A stretch of DNA of 15,426 nt from Flavobacterium psychrophilum. GTDB lineage: Bacteria > Bacteroidota > Bacteroidia > Flavobacteriales > Flavobacteriaceae. Below the pieces are notes generated by a model. The model saw only the letters and a list, made by a program, of their open reading frames with translations. It ran no database searches and had not been told where the DNA came from. The number at the start of each line of letters is the position of its first letter. Position 1 is the stretch's first letter. This document shows positions 1-6,502 of this stretch, in pieces. Location of the stretch: the NCBI GenBank assembly GCA_022729635.1, contig DZAU01000038.1, positions 1 through 15,426 on the forward strand. Direction: 5' to 3'. The position numbers and the translations under genes are program-made.

Positions 1-1896
1 TCCAGCCTTTAGATAGCATTTCACTTTTTCAAAATGAAACGAATATCCAGCATCTACATTCAAAATGGCATAATCTGGCGTTCTGTCTTCACCATAAAAA
101 GGACTGAATTGGGTTTGTGTTGCATTGCCGAGAACCGCAATTTCTGAAGTGAATTTTCCTCTTTTATAATCTAAAGCAGCGAAATATCGCAACGGACTTA
201 TAAAAGGTAAATTTCTTTTTTCGAAGTCTTTCCCGTAGCTGTAAACCAATTGTCCTTTCCATTTTAATTCATTGGTAAAATGGTATTCCAAATTCAAATC
301 TGCGTTGAAAATAGTGGCATAATCCAGTGCTGTATAAATTTTTACGCCGCTTGCACCAATAGTCATTGGAATTAAAGTCTCGTCTGGTTTGCCAACAATA
401 TAATTGGAAATATGAAAATACGATGACGACATTTTCGCACTCCATTTTTGTGTTTTATAACCAATGAAAACATTTCCTTCTATAGAATTTTCATTTTTCA
501 TTTCTGGATTTCCAATGTAATCATAATTATCAAAACTATTGAATAAATAAAACCCATATCCTTCAGAAACCGAAGGTGCACGTTCGCCGTAAGCCAATCC
601 AAAACCATAAGAAAAACTATTTTCATCATAAGAATAACTAGAAGAAATACTTGGCAAAATTCTGTTTTTACTGTCATTCATATCGGGATAAAAAATCTGT
701 AAACTTTCTAAACCCAATTGGCTGTCAACCTTATTAAAATGGTTTGCCAAACTTGTCGAAAATTTCAAACTCGAATGACCATTCAGTGCGATATTGTCTT
801 CTAAAAACAAGGCTGTATAAATTGTTTTCACGTCTGGCCAAGTGTACATAAACATCAGTTTTTCGTTAGAATCAGCAGGATACATCGTCATTTCGGCAAC
901 AGAACGATTGTAAAAAGAATTCAAATCGGCCAGAAAATGATGTTTCCCGGAAACTCCTTTTATTTTGGAATAAAAGCCCGAAGTATCGCTCCAACCCGGC
1001 ATATCCATGTGAATAGGAACCGAAGGACGCTTGGTGTCATCCATTTTATGAGTGATGGTGTTGTAGTAAATTTTGGTTTCCCAGTTTTCGATTTTGGAAG
1101 ATTTTGGAGCATATTCAAATTTCAGGGAAGTGATTAATGCTTCTGCCAAAGAAACATCCATTGGCAAAGCCGGATAACCTACATTAGTTGCTTTGTCATA
1201 GATAATTGAAGCTTCAACCAATTTATTTTCATCAAAATAAAATCCGGAAGTTGCTGAAATATTGAATTTTTGAAACTGTGAAAACAAGACTTCCTGATCA
1301 TTCCCATCGGAATAATTTTCGGCATCACGAAACATAAAATCGGTGTCAACATAATACAAACTATCTGCATAATTTAGGGCAGTTCCGAAGATTTTTTGTT
1401 GGCTATTCGTTTCATATCCTGCGTTTGTTGAAGCATCCCAGCCAGTTTTTGAAAATCCGCTTCGGTTTCTTACTAAATCGACAGAACCTCCAATTGTCGC
1501 GCCATGACAAGCACCTTGTTGTCCTGATTTTAGGGTAGCTTCAGACAAATTAGAAACCTCAACATAAGAAGTAATAGGATCCATTTTATCGGTGCAAGCA
1601 CCAAAAACCCGCATCCCATCAATGGTGATCAAGGTTCTTTCGGTAGTCATATTATTGATTATGGGTTCCCATGCATAACTGCCACGACGAATCATATCTA
1701 CTTTTGTGGATTGTTGCAAATATTCATCTATTGTAGCCAATGGCTTGGTTTGTTTTTGGTACAGTTGTGCCTTTTTGCCAATGACAATAACTTCCTTTAA
1801 ATCTTTTGGAGCTATCGTATCTGCGGGTTTTCCTTGGGCAATAACAGCATTGGAAACCAAAAAAAACAACATTATAAAAATGATAAAGTTTTTCAT
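1..1896 (-). CDS. nosA: NosA/OprC-type TonB-dependent copper receptor (3' end off window)
   Basis: An open frame of 632 codons runs from the ATG at 1896 to the left edge without a stop; probably only a few dozen C-terminal residues are missing. A signal peptide (about 1-20, ending VIA-Q) is followed by a TonB-box-like segment near 31-42, a plug domain (about 50-145) and a long beta-barrel region. The plug carries GACTDKMDPITSY, with C101 and M105 in a CxxxM pattern, and the barrel carries THKMDD with H283-x-M285. These match the CxxxM and HxM copper ligands of Pseudomonas OprC, whose spacing (143 to 323) is nearly the same. OprC/NosA is an outer-membrane copper importer linked to N2O reductase maturation. 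The protein lacks the N-terminal carboxypeptidase-like domain of Bacteroidota SusC receptors. It lies behind two small metal-binding-type genes, probably in one transcript. The family call is firm; copper as substrate is inferred from the motif and the nos context. Confidence 0.88.
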   Translation of the reverse strand, partial: MKNFIIFIMLFFLVSNAVIAQGKPADTIAPKDLKEVIVIGKKAQLYQKQTKPLATIDEYLQQSTKVDMIRRGSYAWEPIINNMTTERTLITIDGMRVFGACTDKMDPITSYVEVSNLSEATLKSGQQGACHGATIGGSVDLVRNRSGFSKTGWDASTNAGYETNSQQKIFGTALNYADSLYYVDTDFMFRDAENYSDGNDQEVLFSQFQKFNISATSGFYFDENKLVEASIIYDKATNVGYPALPMDVSLAEALITSLKFEYAPKSSKIENWETKIYYNTITHKMDDTKRPSVPIHMDMPGWSDTSGFYSKIKGVSGKHHFLADLNSFYNRSVAEMTMYPADSNEKLMFMYTWPDVKTIYTALFLEDNIALNGHSSLKFSTSLANHFNKVDSQLGLESLQIFYPDMNDSKNRILPSISSSYSYDENSFSYGFGLAYGERAPSVSEGYGFYLFNSFDNYDYIGNPEMKNENSIEGNVFIGYKTQKWSAKMSSSYFHISNYIVGKPDETLIPMTIGASGVKIYTALDYATIFNADLNLEYHFTNELKWKGQLVYSYGKDFEKRNLPFISPLRYFAALDYKRGKFTSEIAVLGNATQTQFSPFYGEDRTPDYAILNVDAGYSFHFEKVKCYLKAG

Positions 1897-1911
1897 AAAA
1901 AAATGTAAAAT

Positions 1912-2087
1912 AATGAGGCTCTCTAGAAAAATTGTCATTTCGACGCAGGAAAAATCACATCTGTTGCTTTCGCCACAGCGAACAGGGTCGTTATGTGATT
2001 TACTTCGTCCGTTCGCTTTGCTCGGGTCTCCCTTTGGTCGAAATGACAAAATTGATTCTTAATTTTGATTTTTAGCCAGCCTCATTT
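1912..2087. repeat. Compound inverted-repeat element (MITE/REP-like) between two genes
   Basis: This 198-bp gap carries several nested or crossing inverted repeats. AATGAGGCT (1912-1920) pairs with AGCCTCATT (2079-2087). TTGTCATTTCGAC (1932-1944) pairs with GTCGAAATGACAA (2037-2049), a perfect 13-bp pair. AAATCACAT (1952-1960) pairs with ATGTGATTT (1993-2001). AGCGAAC (1977-1983) pairs with GTTCGCT (2011-2017). The last two pairs cross, so a pseudoknot-like fold is possible in RNA. The GTCATTTCGAC...GTCGAAATGAC ends resemble dispersed intergenic repeats I recall from Flavobacterium genomes. The core is more GC-rich than its surroundings. No transposase is present. It lies inside the presumed copper-module operon, so it may affect read-through into the receptor gene. 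Confidence 0.6.
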
Positions 2088-2094
2088 CTATTTA

Positions 2095-2934
2095 TTAAAA
2101 CTCGATTTCGAAGTAAATACTGCTTGCTGGAACGGCATCAGTAATGGTTTCTCCTTTCAAAATAGTTCCCGAAGCGTTGAGTAATTGCAAATTAATTTTC
2201 CAGTAACCTGTCATTGTCAGCGATAGTTTTCCGTTGTATAAATCTCCCGAAACCGTTTGGGTTAAATCTACATTATTAGGCGAACTGTGATTTCCCATGC
2301 TTGGCATTCTTGGATCAATTTTCAACTTAAAATTATCAACAGCCGGAAAAGTCATCATATCCTGCATTTTCCAGACGCCTGTTATCATATCGTTGATTCC
2401 TACTTTTGGATGATGTGGATCTGCGAAAGCTGCTATATATTTCACTCCATCAGAACCAGTAAATGTGGTTACTCTTTGTTTTGCAGAAGCGGGAACATCA
2501 ATTACAGATGTCATAGAATAGCTGGTTCCGTTTATGGTGTAGTCAATCTTTAAATCCCAGTATTCAGTTGCATTTTGCGCCATTTGAAAAACGATATAAC
2601 CTTCATAAACCAATCCGTCAGTGGAGATTTTCTCTATGGCAGATTTTGGACAAGAATGTGTCATCGTCGTCATGTGCATTTTAGGCATCCAAGAAACGGT
2701 AGCGTTTTTTATGTATTGATTGCTGGCATTGTCTTTGATTTTTAGGGCAATTTCGTTAAAACCTTGCTCTAAGCCTCCCATGTGTTTGTATAATTCAATG
2801 GTATGAGTAGTGTTTGTTATTTCTTTAAATTTAGTCATTCCATCTAATTCATCTACAGCCGGTTCATTCGAATCTGAAGTGCATGAAGCAAATATGGTTA
2901 CTAAAACCAATGGTAATATTCTTAAAAATTTCAT
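2095..2934 (-). CDS. Lipoprotein with two Met/His-rich YtkA-like repeats, putative copper binder
   Basis: A 279-residue protein with a lipoprotein signal peptide (IFASC, lipid Cys18) followed by an acidic stretch. Two similar beta-rich units follow. The first (about 55-135) contains the dense metal-ligand cluster MPKMHMTTMTHSCP at 83-96 and then a YWDLKIDY strand. The second (about 200-255) contains MPSMGNHSSPNNV at 210-222 and then GYWKINLQLL. The pattern of MPxM-H-SSP, strand, then GxWxIxLxL is that of YtkA-like/FixH-type domains found in copper-handling proteins. The gene sits between the small Cys protein and the NosA-like receptor on the same strand, so it could present copper to the receptor or accept it inside the envelope. 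The acidic residues after the lipid Cys leave open whether it faces the surface or the periplasm. Copper binding is inferred from ligand content and neighbours; the exact family is a judgement by eye. Confidence 0.7.
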   Translation of the reverse strand: MKFLRILPLVLVTIFASCTSDSNEPAVDELDGMTKFKEITNTTHTIELYKHMGGLEQGFNEIALKIKDNASNQYIKNATVSWMPKMHMTTMTHSCPKSAIEKISTDGLVYEGYIVFQMAQNATEYWDLKIDYTINGTSYSMTSVIDVPASAKQRVTTFTGSDGVKYIAAFADPHHPKVGINDMITGVWKMQDMMTFPAVDNFKLKIDPRMPSMGNHSSPNNVDLTQTVSGDLYNGKLSLTMTGYWKINLQLLNASGTILKGETITDAVPASSIYFEIEF

Positions 2935-2969
2935 TTTAATATTTTTTAAATTTGATAATAAAAAGTCCC

Positions 2970-2990
2970 TTCGATAAAGATTTTATCGAA
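2970..2990. repeat. Perfect 9-bp inverted repeat in copper-module leader
   Basis: TTCGATAAA (2970-2978), a 3-base spacer and TTTATCGAA (2982-2990) lie 36-56 bases upstream of the lipoprotein start, in the 82-base gap after the small Cys gene. On the transcribed (minus) strand the stem is followed by GGGAC and then five T residues. It could be a weak attenuator, an mRNA-stability hairpin or an operator. No known operator consensus is recognised. Confidence 0.4.
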
Positions 2991-3016
2991 AAAATAGTTG
3001 CAAAAAACTTGAAAAA

Positions 3017-3391
3017 TTAAGAAATGAAAATGGGAGGACGAAAAACAGAATCACTATTCAAATAGCAGTAAAAATTAGCATAAAAATAGTTTATTGTTGG
3101 TGTTTCCTCAAAATATAAAGATTTGATTTTAAATGATTTGAATTCTTCAAAAAATAATACTTCTAATTTATGATTTGCCGATTTTTTATCTGAGGAAATA
3201 GGCTTGTCGTTTTCAGAAGCTTTAGCAAGTTCTTTCATCAAATGACATTTTCCATTGCATTTCATTTTTGGTTTGTCCTTATTGACACAAAGTACTTGAG
3301 AAATATATTCATAATTAGCGATGTACTCTATAACCGGAAGTATTGGTTTTAGAAGGATGAACAGTGCTAATAGAGTTATAATTTTATTCAC
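3017..3391 (-). CDS. Small membrane-anchored Cys/Met/His protein (CNGKCHLM motif)
   Basis: A 124-residue protein. The N-terminal hydrophobic segment (about 4-25) is a signal anchor or uncleaved signal. It is followed by LCVNKDKPKMKCNGKCHLMK at 34-53, giving ligands C35, M43, C45, C49, H50 and M52. The rest is charged or aromatic, ending in VFRPPIFIS. The start is GTG: an in-frame TAA lies ten codons upstream and no ATG fits before the hydrophobic segment. An AAGGA precedes the GTG by about 12 bases. A perfect -7 element (TATTTTTG, minus strand, 3403-3396) lies so close that transcription from it would be nearly leaderless. I recall similar short proteins with the CNGKCHLM motif beside metal or TonB genes in Bacteroidota, but no established function. 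The cluster suggests Cu(I) or other soft-metal binding. It is the likely first gene of the copper module. Confidence 0.7.
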   Translation of the reverse strand: MNKIITLLALFILLKPILPVIEYIANYEYISQVLCVNKDKPKMKCNGKCHLMKELAKASENDKPISSDKKSANHKLEVLFFEEFKSFKIKSLYFEETPTINYFYANFYCYLNSDSVFRPPIFIS

Positions 3392-3463
3392 AGGACAAAA
3401 ATATCCTTTTTTAAAGAATTATTTTTATGATTATGGTCATATTTTTTTTAATTTTATAAAAAT

Positions 3464-3471
3464 TAAATTTG
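3464..3471 (+). promoter_or_regulatory. Bacteroidota -7 element for the Crp/Fnr gene
   Basis: TAAATTTG is a full match to the Bacteroidota -7 consensus TAnnTTTG. It predicts a start site near 3475 and a 5' leader of about 55 bases for the regulator gene. No clear -33 TTTG is visible; the upstream DNA is a T-rich tract. Confidence 0.45.
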
Positions 3472-3498
3472 CGGTCGTTGAATTTTGCTTTTCGTAAA

Positions 3499-3512
3499 TT
3501 GAAAAAAATCAA
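3499..3512 (+). promoter_or_regulatory. FNR/DNR-type box upstream of the regulator gene
   Basis: TTGAAAAAAATCAA matches TTGAT-N4-ATCAA at nine of ten fixed positions. It ends 17 bases before the ATG of the Crp/Fnr gene and lies downstream of the predicted start site. A bound regulator there would be expected to block its own transcription. The regulator's ExxxR recognition helix is of the class that reads this box. The tract is A-rich, so some chance match is possible. Confidence 0.5.
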
Positions 3513-3529
3513 CTTTATTAAAATTATTT

Positions 3530-4123
3530 ATGCAAATAAACATCGATTTACTTTATTCCTGGGGAGCAGTTGCAAAAAAATACAAAAAAAACGAAATTGT
3601 TTTTAATGAAGATGAAGTTGCCTTTTTCTATTACCAAATCTTAGAAGGTGGTGTTAGAATGTACAATTCTAATGAAGAAGGAAAGGAATTTACCCAAGGC
3701 CTTTTTTGCCCTGGAGATGCTTTTGGCGAGCCACCATTATTTATTAACGACACTTATCCTTCTACGGCTGTTACCATTCAAGACAGTACAATATTAAAAT
3801 TGTCAAAAGACAAATTTTTAAAAATTTTGGAGGAGTATCCATACATACAAAAATATTTTTTGACTCTATTTGCCCAAAAAATTCATTCAAAAGCAAACAC
3901 ATCAAAAGAAATCATCAATCAAAAACCAGAGTTTAGAGTCATTGCGTTTTTAAATTCATTCAAGAAAAAATCAGGAAATCCCGGCGAAAGAGAATTTATT
4001 CCATATACTCGTCAGGAAATTGCCAATTTTACGGGATTAAGGGTAGAAACCGTAATTCGAGTTTTAACAAAAATGAATGAATGCAATAAAGTGGAAATCA
4101 TCAATCACAAAATATATTATTAA
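3530..4123 (+). CDS. Crp/Fnr-family transcription regulator, DNR-like (no Fe-S cysteines)
   Basis: A 197-residue protein with a cyclic-nucleotide-binding-type beta barrel (about 16-100, including FCPGDAFGEPPLF at 59-71), a dimer helix (about 105-130) and a C-terminal winged helix-turn-helix (about 156-195). The recognition helix reads RVETVIRVLTK (171-181); E173 and R177 form the ExxxR pattern of FNR and DNR, which read TTGAT-N4-ATCAA. FNR's N-terminal cysteine cluster is absent (only C60 and C185), so O2 sensing through a 4Fe-4S cluster is unlikely. Heme-based NO sensing as in DNR, or another effector, is more plausible but cannot be read from sequence. A matching box lies in its own leader and another before the nos operon, which makes it the obvious local regulator. 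Its stop codon abuts the ATG of the next gene, so the two are probably translated together. Confidence 0.85.
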   Translation: MQINIDLLYSWGAVAKKYKKNEIVFNEDEVAFFYYQILEGGVRMYNSNEEGKEFTQGLFCPGDAFGEPPLFINDTYPSTAVTIQDSTILKLSKDKFLKILEEYPYIQKYFLTLFAQKIHSKANTSKEIINQKPEFRVIAFLNSFKKKSGNPGEREFIPYTRQEIANFTGLRVETVIRVLTKMNECNKVEIINHKIYY

Positions 4124-5356
4124 ATGCTATTGAACACAAAATTTTGGCTCAAATTCTCTTTGTTAAACTTATGTATTGTTGCATCTCTCGGGGTTTTGAT
4201 GCGCTATAAAATTGGTTTTGAATTTCCTTATTTTGAGCAAAAAAACTTGCAGCATTCGCATTCGCATTTTGCCTTTGCCGGTTGGATCAGTCATACTTTA
4301 ATGGTGTTGATGGTCTATTATCTTCAAACCAAAATAACCCATTTTCAGGAAAATAAATACACAAAAACAATTATTGCTAATTTAGTTTGTTCTTATGGAA
4401 TGCTCGTTTTCTTTATAATTCAAGGCTACGGATTGTACTCCATAATTTTTTCGACCGCATCAATATTTGTTTCTTATTATTTTGGTTACCAATTCTTAAA
4501 GGATTTAAAATTATTGGATGAGGATTTACTGGCAAAAAAATGGTTTAAAGCCGCAATATTTTTTAATATAATTTCGTCTTTAGGCACATTTTATCTGGCT
4601 TATATGATGATCAGCAAAAATTTTGTTCAGGATTTATATTTGTCTTCGGTCTATTACTATTTGCATTTTCAGTACAATGGTTGGTTTTTCTTTGCTTGTA
4701 TGGGGTTGCTTTTTGGTTTATTAAATCTTCGGAAATCTGAACATCTCTTCTATGAAACTACATTTAAATTGTTTGCGATAGCCTGTATTCCTGCTTACCT
4801 TTTGTCAATACTATGGTTAGATTTGCCTGTTTGGCTGTATATTATTACAGTAATTGCTGCATTGACACAGGTTTTTGCTTGGTTCAAATTCCTATTTATT
4901 TTATGGAAAACCAAAAGGAATTCACTTGAAAACTTTTCTCCATTGTTACAATACATTTTAGTTTTTGTGGGTTTTTCTCTAAGTGTAAAATTAGTACTCC
5001 AACTAGGCTCTACAGTTCCAGCTATTAGCCAATTGGCTTTTGGTTTCAGACCCATTGTTATCGCTTATTTACATCTTGTTTTATTAGCAATAATTACTTT
5101 ATTTTTATTGTTTTATATCTATGCTAATCATTTAATTTATCCCAACAAAAAAATTAAATTTGGAGTATTCCTATTCTCTGTTGGAGTTATCCTAAACGAA
5201 ATTGTCTTGGCTATTCAAGGTATCACTTCAATAAACTATACCATAATTCCATACATTAACGAAATCCTTTTTGGAGTTTCGATTATATTATTTATTGGAA
5301 TTGCTATAACTGCCTTTTTTTCTTTAAAAAAAGTTAAAAATTATCTTCCTTTATGA
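4124..5356 (+). CDS. 12-TM membrane protein with heme-copper-oxidase-like His layout, function unknown
   Basis: A 410-residue polytopic protein with about 12 predicted helices (approximately 8-27, 47-67, 82-100, 103-123, 141-163, 178-201, 212-232, 235-261, 273-294, 309-335, 345-366, 378-400). Histidines are concentrated in three helices: HSHSHFAFAGWISH in helix 2 (H44, H46, H48, H57), YLHFQYNGWFFF in helix 6 (H181) and AYLHLVLL in helix 10 (H317). Twelve helices with His in helices 2, 6 and 10 recall heme-copper oxidase or NO reductase subunit I, but the HH pair of helix 7 and the remaining CuB ligands are not evident. It may be a degenerate relative or an NnrS-like heme protein for NO stress. 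It abuts the DNR-like regulator (TAA immediately followed by ATG), pointing to a regulated role in NO or N2O metabolism. The gene is clearly real; the function is unassigned. Confidence 0.6.
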   Translation: MLLNTKFWLKFSLLNLCIVASLGVLMRYKIGFEFPYFEQKNLQHSHSHFAFAGWISHTLMVLMVYYLQTKITHFQENKYTKTIIANLVCSYGMLVFFIIQGYGLYSIIFSTASIFVSYYFGYQFLKDLKLLDEDLLAKKWFKAAIFFNIISSLGTFYLAYMMISKNFVQDLYLSSVYYYLHFQYNGWFFFACMGLLFGLLNLRKSEHLFYETTFKLFAIACIPAYLLSILWLDLPVWLYIITVIAALTQVFAWFKFLFILWKTKRNSLENFSPLLQYILVFVGFSLSVKLVLQLGSTVPAISQLAFGFRPIVIAYLHLVLLAIITLFLLFYIYANHLIYPNKKIKFGVFLFSVGVILNEIVLAIQGITSINYTIIPYINEILFGVSIILFIGIAITAFFSLKKVKNYLPL

Positions 5357-5422
5357 TTGCACTCATAAAATAATTGTTAAAAAATGAAGTGCTTTGTCTT
5401 ATAACATTTAAGTTTTTTAAAT

Positions 5423-5977
5423 ATGAGAAAATCTATTCAATTAGTATTAATTGCTAGCTTATTCGCTGTTTTTGGATGCAAACAAAATAGCGAAGCTAAA
5501 ACTGAAGCAACAACCGAAAACACAGAAGTAACACCAACAGGGCAAGAAGCTGTTGTTGACGAAACATCGGCACCAAACATTGTTCAAGTAGCTTCCGGAA
5601 GTAAAGACCACACCACATTAGTAGCTGCTGTAAAAGCTGCAGATCTTGTTAGATCATTAAGTAATGCTGGTCCTTTCACTGTTTTTGCTCCTACAAATGC
5701 TGCATTCGATAAACTTCCTGCTGGAACTGTTGAAGGTTTATTGAAACCAGAAAAAAAGGGAGATTTGGAAAATATTCTAGGGTATCATACCTATGTAGGC
5801 GTATTGAAAATAGAATATATGCAGGATGGTCAGGAGTTTGACATGGTTTATGGCGGAAAAGTAAAAATCACTAAACAGGGAGAGAAAACTTTCGTTAATG
5901 GCTCTGAAATAGTTGCTTCAATACCTACATCAAATGGAATCATTCACGTTATTAACGACGTTTTACTTCCAAAATAA
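5423..5977 (+). CDS. Fasciclin (FAS1) domain lipoprotein
   Basis: A 184-residue protein. The signal peptide ends in VFGC (probable lipid Cys19, with an unusual Phe in the lipobox), followed by a Glu/Thr-rich linker (about 22-50) and one FAS1 domain (about 52-184). Hallmarks are FTVFAPTNAAF (85-95), the YH motif at 121-122 and the C-terminal NGIIHVINDVLLP (171-183). FAS1 domains usually serve adhesion or protein interaction in the envelope. The protein lies 66 bases behind the 12-TM gene with no convincing promoter of its own, so it may be read through from the regulator transcript. From memory, single-FAS1 lipoproteins recur near denitrification genes in Bacteroidota, so a role in envelope assembly or protection is possible. 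The family is certain; the role is not. Confidence 0.9.
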   Translation: MRKSIQLVLIASLFAVFGCKQNSEAKTEATTENTEVTPTGQEAVVDETSAPNIVQVASGSKDHTTLVAAVKAADLVRSLSNAGPFTVFAPTNAAFDKLPAGTVEGLLKPEKKGDLENILGYHTYVGVLKIEYMQDGQEFDMVYGGKVKITKQGEKTFVNGSEIVASIPTSNGIIHVINDVLLPK

Positions 5978-6011
5978 AATTACTAATTCATCTTACTATT
6001 ACCAAAACCCT

Positions 6012-6044
6012 AAAAAGCGTAAGTTTTAAACACTTACGCTTTTT
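6012..6044. terminator. Bidirectional intrinsic terminator between FAS1 gene and nos operon
   Basis: AGCGTAAGT (6016-6024) and ACTTACGCT (6032-6040) form a perfect 9-bp stem with a 7-base loop. Flanking A and T tracts extend it to 13 bp and give a U-tract on either strand. It ends the FAS1 transcript on plus and the globin end of the nos operon on minus. Confidence 0.85.
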
Positions 6045-6073
6045 TTTAATCCATCAATTAAGAAATAGCAGTA

Positions 6074-6445
6074 TTAACCCAATGCTTTATTACTCATCTC
6101 TTTCGAAATATTTATAGCTCTCAATTTTATTTCTTCTGCTTTTTCACCAGAAAACAATTCATCTACGGTTTTAACGAAAAGTTCATTCCAATAAGCAAAA
6201 TGCTCTTGGGTTACTACACTTTTTTTATGTAATTCTTCGTGTGTTACCATAGGATTTCCGTCGTAATCTCCAGTAGAAAACAATATATTTTCAAAAAAAC
6301 TATACATTTTAGGCAAATGATCTTCCCATTTTACTTTGACAACGTCAGTAAAAAAATAACTGATTCCTGCATCTAACTTAATTTTTTCATAAAAAGCATT
6401 GACAAGTATTTCAATATCTGCCCTATTTTTAATGTCTGTCTTCAT
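6074..6445 (-). CDS. Group III truncated hemoglobin
   Basis: A 123-residue single-domain globin. Motifs fit truncated hemoglobin group III: FYEK with Tyr19 (position B10), WEDHLPKMYSFF with His43 (a likely E7 residue), GNPMVTHEELHKK with the proximal His candidates H69 and H73, and HFAYWNELFVKTVDELF with Trp86 (position G8). The Tyr-His-Trp distal set is that of Campylobacter Ctb, which binds O2 tightly and is induced under nitrosative stress. It starts 57 bases after the nosY stop on the same strand, before the shared terminator, and only a 7-of-8 -7-like match lies between, so it is probably the last gene of the nos operon. It may bind NO or O2 to protect N2O reductase assembly or respiration. 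Family call firm; role inferred. Confidence 0.9.
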   Translation of the reverse strand: MKTDIKNRADIEILVNAFYEKIKLDAGISYFFTDVVKVKWEDHLPKMYSFFENILFSTGDYDGNPMVTHEELHKKSVVTQEHFAYWNELFVKTVDELFSGEKAEEIKLRAINISKEMSNKALG

Positions 6446-6502
6446 TTTTTAAAGTATAGTAAACCCAAAAAAAGGCACGAACCATTTTGGAGTTTATTTA
6501 AA

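Noticed and set aside
937..1370. Short open frames on both strands inside the receptor gene region
   Set aside because: They overlap the long receptor frame, which has a signal peptide and conserved plug and copper motifs; the short ones show no recognisable domain.
1706..2062. Possible 118-residue plus-strand protein over the receptor start and repeat element
   Set aside because: It spans the 5' end of the receptor gene and the inverted-repeat element, with no domain or plausible start signal.
3530..4123. True FNR (4Fe-4S oxygen sensor)
   Set aside because: The N-terminal cysteine cluster is missing; only C60 and C185 are present.
5359..5396. Hairpin GCACTCAT/ATGAAGTGC after the 12-TM gene as a terminator
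   Set aside because: It has a bulged stem, a loop of 17 bases and no proper T-tract; too weak to call.
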